DNA from: Lepidurus packardi
Taxonomy: Eukaryota; Arthropoda; Branchiopoda; Notostraca; Triopsidae
DNA: 64,000 nt
Assembly: GCA_023053545.1 (NCBI GenBank)
Contig: JAKZAN010000006.1
Location: forward strand, 3,353,001-3,417,000
Direction: 5' to 3'
Numbering within the stretch: position 1 is the first letter of the stretch; every line of letters starts with the position of its first letter. The translations under genes and the position numbers were made by a program. Shown piece after piece: positions 1 to 13,100 of the stretch. Below the pieces are notes generated by a model. It saw only the letters and a program-made list of their open reading frames with translations. It had not been told where the DNA came from and did not search any database.

Positions 1-3000
1 TCGCCAAAAGCATAGGGAACACAGTTTAGTGCGTTATTTTTTATTTATTTTTTTGCCACGGCCAAGAGTTAGCGCGCAGCTCAATTATATCATGAATACC
101 GGTATTTGTCATTCCACTCTGTCTGTCACAAACTAGTTATGTTGCTATGGTATTTACTGTAATTGATATAGCTGCAAAGAAAATTTTTTACTCAATCGTA
201 CAGAAGTCAAGAATCTTGCAAATACCGTTGTGATATGAGGATTTATGGTTAGATTCAGGGTGAGGTATAATTACAACGCAGTATTTCGAGTTCGCGACAT
301 GGAAACCAGAGATTCCTGCTTTTTAAGACCATCGACGGCTTATAAAGGAGCTTTTCTGTTAAATAGCTAACTGGTTCTTCGCGATGTTATGTCAATATTA
401 CGTAAACGTGGGCACAAGAGTTCTGTAGATCTTATGGCATGACGTGAGTACTGTATACACACATAAGGCATTAATAAGTTCAAGCAGAAAGCTCATCTTA
501 AGCGGAATCCTTTAGTTAATTTCGGCTTGGTTCGCAGACCAACGTAATAACAAGTCCCCGTCCCTCCGAGCGACGTTTGTGTTTGCTTAGGTATTCTAGC
601 GATGTATATCATAGCTTTAGAAAGCATTATACAGCAAGAGTGTAAGTTGCCAGTATTAAAGTCCAGATTAGTAAACGGGATTAAGGTAATTCTTGAAGCA
701 AGCACGAGAGAAAAGTCTGCGTCTCGCGAGTGACCAACATAGTTTCTGTACATTTCAGGATGACGTTGTAGAGTACATAATGTAACGCTCCTTAATAGGG
801 GTCGTTTTCAGCAGGAGCAAGTAGCGCCTTAACGTGATAAAGAATCAGAGATAGGAGTGATAGAACGGTGTACGTGTGCAGCATGTCATTGTTCTTCTTG
901 ACTTGACTGGATCCTTTTTTTTTGGTACCTCCTTCCGGTTCGATATCTGTGAGGACTGTCCTGTTAGTAACCCGGGTTTCAGGCTCAGCTAATGAACGCT
1001 AAATTAAAAGCAAATTGAAGGAAGAGCTTAGCTTGCTTAACACGTCGGATTATCGTTAAAAAATGTAATCTAATCGACTTTTGTTTTTTGTGAGGTAATT
1101 TGTCTGTAAGGAGTTTAAGTGGCGGCATTCGAGAACGCTTCTAATAGTCGTTCTAATTGAGGCAACAAATCAGTCAAGTTGTAATGCTTCCGTGACTATC
1201 ACGGCTACAGGGACTTTTTAAAAGAAAATCGTATTTGGAGCTTTTATGGAAGAACAGTAGGGGTATGGTATTTCCATTAAATTTTTTTTTTCCTTGCGTC
1301 AAGCTTCCTTAAAGGCTAAAGCCTTGACAATTACAGATCTAAGATGTCGTCGTTCGTGTGTGTTGAAAGGCTGAAGTGCTCATCGAATTCCGCCTTTCCG
1401 ACAAAAAAAGGGGAAAAGGTTCGATTCCCTGCGTTGGCTATATTGTCAACAGTTCAGTTTCTTTGGACTGATATATACTTTGAGCCAAAAAAATAAAAGG
1501 ATAGGACACACGTATTATTGCATTATTAAACAGGCAGATTGTGTATAATGTACGTGAAATTAATTACTTTATTTGGGCTTTGCAGTACATCTTAGGGATC
1601 ATTAGAAAAAATCAAAAAGAGCTTAAAGAGTCTTTTCCTTTGCCTCATATCTTACATGCTGAGAAATATATGAACTTCAAACCTCTCCATAAGTGGGACA
1701 GGCCTCCAGCAGGTTTCCACCTGTTTTTCTCCGCGTCCTTTCTGTACAGAGCGAAGACTCTAATCTTCTGGTCAAGTTGAGAAAAAAGAAGTAACCTAAA
1801 GAAAACCCTCTTGTTAGAAGATTTACTGTGGGACCTTTATAGAAAATGTGCCCTTTACTGCCTACGCGATGTTCTGGACCATGTGCAATGAAACATTCGC
1901 ATGTATTGCGGGGAATATTTAACAAAGCATACTTTGAACTGATTATGAATTATTGCGTAGCAGTGGTATATAATATTAAAAGGAAATCCGAACGCACGAT
2001 TAGAAAACGTGAAAATATCAGGAGCCAAGTATACTAATCGGCTTAGAAACAATAGTTCATAATATTTGTTGTTATTTTTATTGCATTTTTTATTTCTTTG
2101 GTGCTGCGTTGCTACCAAAGTTTTCTTGCCAAGCCAGCGAAACCGAAGACTGCAGCTGCAGAGCTCGGGTGCTTATCACTTTGGGTCTTTTGGCTAGTCT
2201 CCATCTCACACCGAGTTTACTCTCCCAATTACAATGAGAAATTGATCTTTATAAGCGCCTAAAAAGTAAGACACCTAGAGATTTGTTTAAACTCTACTTA
2301 TCCTTTTAACCTTTCAGACATACTGAATTCTCTTATGAGTTTCGATTTGTACCTTGCGAATTGCAAACGAGATTAGTTCTCATTCCACCGGATTAATTAC
2401 AAAGTACGGGAAAAAAATTTACGTGACCTGTTCTGCGCATTGTTAGAAGTGGGTTGCCTAATCATAATTCCATGATTTAATTTTAATTTGTCACGAATAT
2501 CTTATTCACAGTGATCGAGTGAGAGTGGAATTATTCTGGGAAGCAAGAGCTGTTGCCTGTCTTCTCGGCTGAGACCATACGATTAATAATTCAAGAATTT
2601 TCTGCAAGACAGGTAGATAAAGTCGTGAAAGAGTATAACGAATAAACATACATGAATAAGCTGAAATTTGTTTTGCTTTAGGTAGCATTAACGACATGTA
2701 ACCCTGTCAAGAAATCAAGTTTGTGGAACGGATAGTTTTAGTCTTTGCGCTGGTAATTTAGCGCTACGCAGTTCGTTTTCAAGCCTTCACAAAAGTTCCA
2801 AGTTTTTCGAGACCTGGCACTTAACCGTCGAGAAGTGCATACAAACAGAAATTAGGGCTTTTTTGAAGAAAGAGTTAATGGCTCAGGATAGAGAAGTTTG
2901 CTCAAGCCCATTGCATGTGTGTTGGGGTTGGTGTAAGAGTCCAAATCAGTAAAATCAGAGAATTCAAAGGCAAGACAGCGCAGGCACACGCACAGAAAAG

Positions 3001-3658
3001 TAAAAGAAGGGAAAACAATGCCTGTCAACTGGCTTTCATGCAAATGCAATAAAAGGCAGCAGCACAGCTAAAGAAATGCATTGGAGCGAATTGGCGGGGC
3101 TAGGGGATGATAAGCACCAACAGCCGAATCGTATCCAAAGGTTGTTAGTCTTCATTTCTTTTGTTCTTTCGAATTCAGAATGTTCAAGGAACCAAGCAAA
3201 GGAAGGCTTCTCTTCGCAGAAGAAGACTTTAAAGAAAAAAAAACATTTGGAGGGTAAGGTTGACACTACCAAGTCAAAGATGTTCATGACAGGTCTTTCT
3301 GTCTCCAACAGTCTCTATATTAAGTAGATGCACTCTTTTTTTTATCTCTTTCTTTTTTAGTTTTGCGCTTGGATGATCCACCCAATCTTTAAGGTTTTAT
3401 GGGGTTTTCATTCTGCGTTTTGTGAATCATTAGTTCGAGTGGGACTGTCTCGAGAACGAAGTAAAGAAAGGACAAACTGGAATGACTGAGTTATTAGGTC
3501 TAGTTCACTATCGACCCGAACGCCCCCTTTGATGGCAAGCACTAACGCGGAATGGTACACCCCACCCAGTAATAGGGCAAAACAAACGCAATTATTGGAT
3601 GGGAAAGAAAAATTTGTTATGTATTCCCCAGAGAGTTTTCAAATATTACATAATGCCC
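1..3658. other. Region without a supported gene, downstream of CDAN1
   Basis: AT-rich sequence with only short ORFs of at most about 90 codons on both strands. None resembles a known family or links to others through plausible splice sites. The part next to 3659 should contain the 3' untranslated region of CDAN1, which is transcribed leftwards. Confidence 0.6.
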
Positions 3659-6600
3659 TCACTGATTATCCACTTCCATGCAAAACCAAGCTAGCCAGTC
3701 GATCAACTGTACACATTGTGGCCCGCCATTTGGTTGCACTGCCGTAGCACGCCTTGCATTTTGCCAATCGACAAAATCTTGCAGGCAAGTCGCCAAACGC
3801 CTTAGTAATGGCTGCGAAAGAAAAGCGCCCCGGAGGTTTTAAGTACTTTGATATGAAGAAAAACAACACAATCAAGTATCCTTACTGAGGGCCATTCTTG
3901 TCGAATGACGCCCAAGGACTGCGTCTCCAACTCGGCCGGCGTAAGTAATTGCGTCTTGACGAGTGAGATGACCAAATGAGTCCAACGAGACCATGTTAGA
4001 CGTGCTTCAGGGGACTGACTCAAAAGCAACATTTGGCGAGGACTAAATACAATGTACGTGGAGAAAGTATTGGTAAAAGAAGAAGATGACGCATTAGGGA
4101 GATTTGCGACCCATATCGCCAAGAACTGATCCACTAACGCGTTACTCGTCAGGTCCGGTACGAAGCAGACTTTGCAAGGATAGAATTATTACCAATTCAG
4201 AGAACTGCTCGTAAAACGGTAAAAAAAAAATCGGCGTGAGCTTCATTTCCTTAAAACATTCAAGATATACCCAAAAACCGAGGAATGAGCTTCCGCCTTT
4301 CGTGATATGTATGCATGGTTCTGTTTTTTTGGTTGTTTTTTTAAGTGAACTATACTACTAAAGTGTTTTACTTCCCAGTCAGCGAATTTACCCGTTGCGC
4401 GGCTGGTGTAATGACAAATATCTAGCCAGCTGTCAGTATAAAAGAAGTTTAAACTTACAAACTTAAAACGAAAGCTCTGCAGGGTGTTCGTGTGAAACGA
4501 TCTCACGCCGATTTATTGGTCAGTTTCTCCGTTTTACGAAGCGAAAATTCTAAATACTTACTTAACGTAGTCAAAAGTTCGAAAGTTAGATTATAAATCT
4601 GTCTCTCGACCAATTGCAGCAGTTCTAAGCGTTGACTTAAAGCTGGAGTGACGTCAACAAGTAGCTCGAGCAGTTCTTTTTCGGTGGGAATGGTTTCACC
4701 CTGAATAATACCCCGAACGCAATCCTAAAAAGAAACAAAAAGAGAAGATCCGAAAAAACAAAACGAATTGAATGAAACTCTGGCAAATGTGTTTAAACTT
4801 CAAGTTGAAAAAGAAAGAAAAATGAAAGAAAGCACAAGTTTGGGAAGGATGAAAGGAGTAGATTGGATAAGTTACTCTTAATCGAATCAGGAGTAGCGTG
4901 GGGGACGGAGCATTGTCCTCGTTGTGACTCTCGCTGTGAGAGCATTCGGCTGCTGCTGAGTTGGTCGTCTTGCTGTCTTTGCCCATTTTGGTTTTTGCTA
5001 AGCTGGAGTTAAGCTCGCCTTCGAACCAGGCTAATGAACAAACACGAAAGAAGAGACGACGAAAAACATATAAGGGTTAACTTCCATGATGTCATTAAGG
5101 TTCTGACCTGGCTTGATCTCGGATGTCAACCATCGGTGGCACTTGTCCTTACAAAATCTGTGAGTGATGGCCTGGCAAGCTCTAAGCACGGCGGGACTCG
5201 TGTCACAGGGTAGAAGAGCGCTTAAGGCAGCATCGCTAGCCGACCCATAAGAGCTTATTAACGATTCCATTTCCTTTCCAACGACCTCGCATAATTTTAC
5301 GCATGACTGACTCCCATCTTCCTGCCAAATATCGACAACAAAACTGAGTTACTTTTTCATATTTCCCCGCCATATTCTCCCCCGTTAGAGAGACCACTTC
5401 ACATAGCCTTCTCCCTCTTCTCTTACTTGGGTTAGTTTTGAAATCGTGGTTTGGAGAAGATTGGGGATAATTTGCATACGAGTTTGCTTGATTATGTTGG
5501 CAGCCAGTCGCTCTGCGACCATGTCTACGGTACGTCTGACGGTTGAGGGCTGTCCGTAAAAAAAGTTTTCTTCCAAGCGTGTCTAAATGGAAAGAAACCA
5601 CTTTTTTGTTAAAGTTTAGCCCAAAGATGAAATTTTCGCGAGGACTTGGTTACCTGGATAGATGCTAAAAGATGAGTACTTTTCCCCAAGTCGTGAGCGG
5701 CTATGGGAGTAATCTTACGAGCCGTGGTACCAGAAACTGCGTTGCTGCTTCCCATAATTGTACCGGCTTCACGCCAACGCCCATCTTTCAACGTTGTCTT
5801 GACGGAATACAAATAGGGACAGCATTGGTACAAGAGTGCACTATCAATAAGCCACCGCTGGTCCAATGAAGCAGGAGACGCTCGAAAGCTCACGACGTTA
5901 GCGTTGGGAAGCGTCCAAGCCACAGTCTCGTATTTGGGTAATACTACGCAAGGTTGTTCAAAAAGCCAGCTTACGACGAGCTTCAGAAAAAAGGCATTGT
6001 TGGCGGGTAAGTAAGGCTGTTTTAATTGATGACGGTACAAGCCGTCTAAAACGGCTAGTAGGGCCTGGTAAGGCGGGAGTCGGAGCGATACGGCATCGGT
6101 CATGGCTAAAAACATCACCACCCACGGTAACGTGATTAATAGCTGTTGTTTCTCCATGGCCTTCTTGATCCTTTGAGCAATATCGAAGGGCGGCTGTATC
6201 TAAGCAGACAAAAAGTTTATATTTCAGGACAAAGCCATTAATGACCACCAAACAGTTTTCTGAATTCGGGCTTACATGCACTCGAAGGGCTAATTGGGCC
6301 TGAGCAACGTTATCGGGTAGTATGTCATGGGTTTGATACGGTAAAAAAGTTAGAAATCCTAAAAATTTGGCTAAAAGGCGCAATGAGAGCAACTCAGTGG
6401 TAAGAGCTTGACGTCGCGTGACGTCATTGATTATATAATTATCTGTCTCGGTCCATTCATGTACCCCGGACTGTTCGTCCATTTTCTGGATGGTCGTTAT
6501 GAGCAAATTTTGTAGTTGTTCTCTAAAACTGACGCGGTCGCTAGCCAACAAAAATTGCTGGAAAAATTGTTGGTGTCCTGGAAAGTAAACACCGGATATG

Positions 6601-8353
6601 TGGGCGTCTTGAGAAGTGCTCGGGTTAATAAGACGTTCCTGTAGTCTGCGGTATTTGGCTGGATTGGATTCTTTAAGCGAGAGCAAGAACGGGTCGTCCT
6701 CATTAACTGGTACTTTGCCTTTCAACTGCTTTTGCGACGCGGTTGTCATAGCTGCCTGCCCTCCGCACGTTGCTATTAACTGCGCTTGGAATAGGCGAGC
6801 CAAGTGGAAGAGATTAATGGGATCGGGACAGAGGTTGAGTAGGTAAGTGATACGATGTCCCTGCGTTTCCGACATGGACCATTCGGGATTCAGATGATTG
6901 TCTTCCCATTCACGCCAAACGGAATAAAAAGCGTCACGCTGTTTCCGAAAAGCACGAAAACCTTCTTCGGAAGGGAAATTAGACCGGTTGTCAGTGTCGC
7001 TCTGGAATGATACGTGGGTATGAATGGAGTAGGAAGGTGAAGGCAGGGCTTGCAGACAATTTTCTTGAGGTTCTTCATGCTCTTGACTTGCTGCCAGGTG
7101 GCGGACTAACTTGTCGACAAGTTGTGGAGCGAAGTTTTTAAGTCGGGAATTTTCAGCTAAGAAGCGGACGGAAGCTGAATCTAAGCAAGTTAACTCGTCC
7201 GCCAGCTGTTGTAACGCGCAAGCCGCGAAATAGCATACTTGATGGATACTCGAAAAGAACGTATCATGAGGAGAAGAACTGGATACCGTTGTTGTTAATA
7301 ACTCAACCAAGTACTGAAGCTCAGAATACCAGTGTGGCAACAAATTGTGGTGCAAGCAATACGCGAAAAGTCGCGCTAATCGATGTAGGAAACACGTGCC
7401 GGTTACGAGTTGTATATCCGGTTTGATAAGTGCCGGGTCTGAGGACAATTCCGTCTTGTTGGCGAATTCGTCCGGTATGGACAGAGGTATGGGAAAAGTT
7501 GGTGCGACAGACGGTGTCGGATTTTTTTTTCGTTCTTTGCGCAAAAGAGCTCGCTCGTCTTCTAAAGTGTGGTGGGATTCCTTTTCTTGAGCTTCGCGGA
7601 AAGGTGTGCTAACCGGTACGGTTTTTGTCGGGGTACTGAATTCTTCAGTGACATTGCGTGTACGAGTGGAAGAGGTTAAAAGTGTTGGATTGATTCGTTT
7701 TTTACGAGCAGCGCCAACGGGAGGAAATTCGGCAGTATCGTAAAAATTGGGTGTTGGTTCACCAGAAGGAAAATTAACCAATGAAGCTTTTTTCCTTGCC
7801 TTGTTGCTATTAAAATTTGCTGGCATGAAACCTTTAAGCTGTAAGTCGGAAGGAGGGAGTCTAGGACCGGTCTGATACGTTGTCTTATTCCTTGGATGTT
7901 GGCCATTTGAATGGTAAGCGTGTGGAATAAATTTATTCGTCTCGTATGGAGACAGGCCGCTTTTTTCAGTAGAGATTGACGAATAAATAGGTCTGCCTGG
8001 TTGCTGGGATTTTGTGTTCCTTTTTTTCTGCTGAGGAATTTTTGAAATAGTGCTTGGAACATGTCTAATATAGCTGCAAAAAAATGGAAGGTTTTATACA
8101 AAGCATCAGACTCATCCTTCTGATTTTACCTTTCTGTCGCTTCTTTGATATAGTCGCGTAATAGGACTGGAAATAAAATATGGTCAGTGGAGTCTAACAA
8201 CAAAGGAATCGTGCCCTAAAAATACAAAACATTTAAAGATATGACGGAAAGTTATTATTGTGACTATACGGGGTCTGGTAAATGTCCCAGAAGCCATTTT
8301 TCAATGTTTTCTATATGTATATCGGACTTCACGATATCCAAAACAAGCGCCAT
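3659..8353 (-). CDS. CDAN1: Codanin-1 orthologue, ten coding exons, 1212 aa
   Basis: Codanin-1 binds the histone chaperone ASF1 and holds it in the cytosol, and in vertebrates it works with CDIN1. Coding exons, 5' to 3' on the minus strand: 8353-8270, 8215-8130, 8073-6276, 6199-5654, 5582-5427, 5321-5108, 5030-4876, 4724-4562, 4169-3886, 3811-3659. All phases agree and all sites are GT-AG. The start MALVLDIVKSDIHIENIEKW aligns with the human N-terminus. An EFPPVG stretch is followed by RINPT at about residues 183-187, matching the ASF1-binding B-domain-like motif of human codanin. Other matches to human are KQRDAFYSVWREWED, SLRLLAKFLGF and VRRTVDMVAERL. The length of 1212 aa compares with 1227 in human, so the gene looks complete. 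Intron 8 (4170-4561) is unusually long and carries a MITE-like insertion. The orthology call is firm, and single splice sites could shift by a few bases. Confidence 0.95.
4228..4514. mobile_element. MITE-like insertion in CDAN1 intron 8
   Basis: A perfect 13-bp inverted repeat, AAATCGGCGTGAG at 4228-4240 and its complement at 4502-4514, bounds about 287 bp. It lies wholly inside the only long CDAN1 intron (392 bp, against mostly 55-75 bp for the others). No coding capacity is visible and no clear target duplication can be called because the flanks are A/T runs. A non-autonomous DNA transposon is the simplest reading. A chance foldback is the alternative. Confidence 0.45.
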
Positions 8354-8575
8354 GCCTGCAACAACAAAAGAAATGTGGTTTGAATCCCGAATGAGTGCAG
8401 AGTCGGTCCCAACGTTCGGCGTTCACCGTTTATGAAGCTGAAGACATACAACGCGTTTTTGTAGATGCGTCTTTTTGTGTTTGTTTCTCAAAATATACCA
8501 TTTCTGCCCCTAGCTTGAAACTGTTAATTTCATTTACTGTCAACGTAGTGTACATAATTCTAAGATTGTTTAGTC
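8354..8575. promoter_or_regulatory. Divergent promoter region of CDAN1 and DRAP1
   Basis: The CDAN1 (-) and DRAP1 (+) start codons are 222 bp apart and face away from each other, so this interval must hold both 5' ends unless untranslated exons lie further out. I see no TATA box for either gene. A bidirectional promoter is inferred from layout only. Confidence 0.6.
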
Positions 8576-9856
8576 ATGCCTAGCAAGAAGAAAAAATATA
8601 ACGCTCGCTTTCCGCCTGTAAGCAAAAAAAACCCACATAATTATTAATTCTTCGTAAATTTTCAGTATATTGTAAGCGAAAAACTAACAAGTCTTTCTGT
8701 TCCAGGCCAGAATAAAGAAGATTATGCAGACAGATGAAGAAGTCGGGAAGGTTGCTGCTCCTGTTCCTGTCATTATCTATATCCTTTTACGCGCAATTAT
8801 AATATAGACATAATGAACAATATTTAGTTTGCTGTGACGTCGGACGATCACAGTGTGTTAAAAATGAACATCGTCTAAGTCTTAAGATGGTTAATACCCC
8901 TTAACTAAGACACACCTAGAGCATTGGAATTGTTTGTGGAATCCTTGTTAAAAAAGTCAGTCCAGGTGACAATGGCCAGAAGCGCCAAGACCCTTAGCCC
9001 CGCGCATTTGTAAGTACGGTCTCGTACTTTTGTTTTCTTAAGTTTAAAAGTTTTGCAATTTCTATTCCAGAAAGCAATGCGTCATGGCAGAAAGCCGTTT
9101 CGACTTTCTGAGAGAGCTTCTAGCTTCGGTTCCTGACATCCAAGGCGATGGGGAAGACCAAAGTTTCGTCGGCAGTTTACCCCCTACGCCGTCCACTCTG
9201 ACACCAGTAAATCCGTTTGGGTTTCCTTCAGGAACTCATCCGTTATCTATACCTGCCAATGACGCCCCTCCGCAAAGAGGAAGAGGGAGGCCTCGGTAAC
9301 TCAACTTTTTCCTTAAAAAGCATGCTCAAGGATTTGTTTTGACAGTGGTCGTCCGAGACGTACACAAGGAATCACACCATCCGTAGGTCGTGGCAATGGT
9401 CGTGCTGTAGCTCCAAAACGTGGGGTCTCTACTACAACAGAAAGTGAAGAAGACGACGACGAAGACAGTGATGAAGGCGACGAGGATGATGAGGGAAGTT
9501 CCAAAGATTCTGCTCAAATGCAACAGTAAGATTCATCTTGCTTTTTGCATCACTACGGAGTATAGGTTGCATATTGAATGTTTGTTAGACCATTTATACC
9601 TCCTACGTGGAACCCATTCACATCGGCAGGACCCAGTTTCCAGCCGCTACCTGTCGGCATACCAGTGCCAGGCCAGGCAGTAGCTCTCAATTTTTACCAA
9701 GATACGTCAGCTTCCATGATGCCGGCGACAGACCAAATGCAGGCGGCCCCATCCAGTTTTCACACTGGTGCAAATGGACTTAATTTGTCTATGAACAAAG
9801 CCAGTGCATCAGGTAGAGGTGTGCAAGGGACTGAAGAAGACTATGATAACTACTGA
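8576..9856 (+). CDS. DRAP1: Dr1-associated corepressor, NC2-alpha, six exons, 293 aa
   Basis: DRAP1 pairs with Dr1 (NC2-beta) through a histone fold and blocks assembly of TFIIA/TFIIB on TBP. Exons: 8576-8617, 8706-8778, 8916-9009, 9071-9295, 9346-9525, 9589-9856, with all phases consistent. The first exon encodes [14 protein letters not shown], identical to the human start as I remember it, and exon 2 continues with [17 protein letters not shown]. The histone fold spans roughly residues 10-90, followed by [20 protein letters not shown], the conserved block after the fold. Beyond it lie an RGRGRPR-type basic stretch, a long Glu/Asp run (exon 5), a Pro/Met-rich tail and the ending EEDYDNY, like human EEDYDS. 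At 293 aa it is longer than the human protein of about 205 aa because the linker and tail are extended. The intron between exons 2 and 3 is of the AT-AC type (see separate entry). Confidence 0.96.
8779..8915 (+). other. U12-type AT-AC intron in DRAP1
   Basis: The intron starts ATATCCTTTT, the U12-type 5' splice signal, and ends CACAC. A CCTTAAC branch-site motif lies at 8899-8905, about 11 nt before the 3' end. Splicing here joins T to CT and restores the Ser of the conserved VII-S-RALELF histone-fold stretch. No GT-AG alternative keeps the conserved frame. The remaining introns assembled in this window are GT-AG. Confidence 0.9.
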
Positions 9857-10129
9857 CAGGCTATGGAAATCTAGACTAGCAAAACTAACTAGGTTTGTAA
9901 GGGTTAATATTTTGTCTTTCTTTTTGCTAAGCTGGAAGTAAGCACATGCATGTTTGTTGCGTACTGAGTGATAGAAAGAGTGAATATCACTTACGACTTA
10001 AAGAAAATTGGGACGCATGAGAATGAATAAATTTGCAGTTTACTTGTATTTCGTAAGAAAATTGCACCAATTTTATTATATTTTTTATTATTAAAGAAAC
10101 AACTCTCCAAACGGGCGCAAATTTTAAAA

Positions 10130-13100
10130 CTAACCACGAGCTTCGGTCCATTGGGATAAATCTAGTTGCGGAATATCTCTTGTTTCACACGGAAGGCGCA
10201 CGTTACTATAACAAATTTTGTCGTACAAGCATTCTATATGATAAAGCGATGTAAGGCTCTTACTTGACGTCAGCTTGGAAGAACACGTTACGTTGCACAG
10301 ACGAGAGGTCGTCAGCAGTGTCGCATAACACTCGTGATAGGGTTACTTGGCGTAGACTCTGCAATTGGCCTTCGGTAAAAGGTTGTGGTTGATTTCCTTC
10401 TTCATAAAAAAAGCGATCGCCTCGACGCAACCGAGCAAACTGATCACCTAGAAGGCAAATAAATGTTGGACCCACTAAGGCTCCATTTTCCTTGCGCTCC
10501 GAGACGGCGCCTATAAACAAATCTACATCGTCAACAGTAGAGTAGACGCTTCTCATGGCAGCGACGACCTAAAATTGCTGTTCTTAGATTCTATTGGATA
10601 CTAGAATATATTTAGGACTACTCTATAGTACCTCTTGGTCTATTGTGTCCAAGAGATCTTCCCAAGCGCGAGCTTTTTGCTTGCCGCAAACTTCGCGATA
10701 GTCGTTATACGGAGGCAATCCATGATCCCTTCCTCTTTGGATGTTCAACGCGATTAGATCCATACCAAATCGTCCGTTACGTTGAAACAAGTGATTTTTC
10801 AACTACCTCCCAAAAAAATGTGGAACAGTCAAATATTGACACAAATATTTTTCGAATATTGACACAAAGAGACTTACGTCTTCAGCGAAGCTATTATCGA
10901 GCCTTTGAGGACGCTGAAGTGTCAGGCCTCGAAGCAATGAGTCCCAGGCTGTCGGGTTATACAGTTCGAATGGCCGGAATTGATGTTGATGGAGTTGTAA
11001 CTGCATGTTCTGCCCTCCGAAGTTAGTAAATCCGCTGAAATTGTATACTTTTTAATACCTTGATAAAGCGGGTTTACTGAGTTACCTAATCAAGCTCTGA
11101 ACCAAACTGTGGCCAACTCGGAAAGCAGCAGTGGCGAATTCGTTCATGACCGTTGGATTAATATTCGGGTCATATAAATTGGAGTACCCAGTTTGTTGGG
11201 ACCTTAAGCGGAAGGTATCCATAAATGCGGGACCTGGATTTCAGTATTATATACACCCGTAAAAAAGCAACATAGAAGAAGAAGTTAACTGGTTTACCTA
11301 AAAATATCGGGAGGAATTCGTTGTACGTGATGTGCTGGAGTTCAGCAGCAACAATTCGTCGGGATTCTTGGTACAAACGTTCGTCATCCCAGTGTGGATT
11401 AATTCGTTGGAGCGTGGCTGCAATACGGTTGTGCTCGCGAACCCAAATTGTGTGCATCAAAGCCAATTGAGGCTGTTCGTTAGCACGGCCGTCACCTAAG
11501 ATTAATTAAGTAGAAAAGCCTCAATCTTTTTTATGCTATCCGTGTACTGGCTAAAATGTTACTTTTAAAAGTGATCTATTACTAGATATATAGTAATGTT
11601 TTTGCCACCCTGCAAGGAGTAATAAGATTACTACGTTTACCTGCTCTGAAGCAGAAACGTTGCGTAGAAAAGTCAGAGCACTCTTCGCTCTTAGCAGGCA
11701 TGAGTGACCGTCCGTTTGAAACTTGCACACTTAGTAATCCGCCTCGGAATGCTCTCAAATCCCTCGCAGATTGTGCGGAAGATCCATAAACTGCAGATCC
11801 GTCCAAGAACGCTGTCACTTGGTTCATTTGTTCCCGAGGACCGAAGGTACATTGTGGTCGTATGGCTGGCAAGGAACGAACGAATTCCATGCACCGTTGG
11901 TTCTGTGGCCCATAAAAACCATCTTGAGGCAGGATTTCGATAGCGAAGCAATCTGGATGCTTGACAGCAGGATCAATGGGATTGCCGTCTCTGCAGCAAG
12001 TAATGCCACTCATGTTAACTCCTAATAGACGAAGATTATTCATACAGTCAATTTCCAAGGCCAGAACTTTCAGTTAACGTACCTCGGACTACGGGCATGT
12101 GTGTCATGTCATGATCGATGAATTGTCCCCATTGCATCACGATAAGCGTGAGTCTAGGGTCCTCAATAGATTGTATAGAAGTAACGCTGGAGCTGACAAG
12201 CCTCGCGGAAGGCAGCGGCGTCCCATTGTCAGATAGGCGAGGACTATTTACACCTAGAAAAAAAAAGGTTACTCCTTCGAAGGTTATTACCTTCAGACTT
12301 AAAGGATTTATCCTTGAATTAAATTCGAGAAAAGTATGAAAAGAAAGCCTTTTGAAAACTTGCTCATCGCTTTACCATCGCCATATTTAGGAGGCAGGAT
12401 GCGTTGTAATGCCTCATTAGTTTTGCCCCATTCAGGGCGTTGCAAATTGTTACAGGAACCGTCCATGGTCCGGAAAGGTGAATTCGCGCACTGGATGTTT
12501 CGAGGACATGTGTTGGCAATATCCGTGTTTTGGAAGCTGAACGTTGGCAGGGCAAACCGGCCTTGTTCAGGAGTTAGCTGGTGACTGAAGGGGGGGGGGG
12601 GGGGGGGGGGGAAGAGATAAAAACAAGGACATTCCGCGAATTATACAAAGTTCCTTTTCCGCACGCTTAACAACGACCATAAGTCTCGTTATATAGGTAT
12701 ACTTTACTTACTTTTGCACTAGCTGAATAGACGCCTGAAGTCCTTGAAGGGCATTGGAGCCAGTGTTTAGTGCTGCTGGCGAAGTGGGGAAGAATTGAAG
12801 GTGCCATTCCGCAGCAGTTCCGGGTTGGATAAAGATGCGTCGGGTAAACAAATCCTGCTCGAACTGAATTCTAACTTGAATTTGCTGCAACGCCTGCCTC
12901 GTAGCAGCTCGTAAATCTTCTGCCTGCAATGGTGGAATTGGAATCGCAGGATTCCCGGGCACGGTTAGAGTTCCTCCACCTGTTAACATCAACGAAATTT
13001 TAAGTGAAGGCTTTGTTTTGTTTTTTTTTCTTATTAGATAATTATTTATTTATTTTTACCGGAATTTGGGCAGCAGACTCCAAGTAGACCGGTTCTCATT

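Noticed and set aside
1412-1436. GGTTCGATTCC, similar to a tRNA T-arm
   Set aside because: No matching acceptor stem, D-arm or anticodon arm upstream. The motif instead lies in a small GGGAA/TTCCC foldback.
7676-8101. 141-codon minus-strand ORF starting MYKTFHFFAA
   Set aside because: It is another frame over the large CDAN1 exon. The true frame continues from the splice at 8073 without stops.
8380-8396. GGTTTGAATCCC, similar to a tRNA B box
   Set aside because: No cloverleaf can be drawn around it and it lies in the CDAN1/DRAP1 promoter interval.
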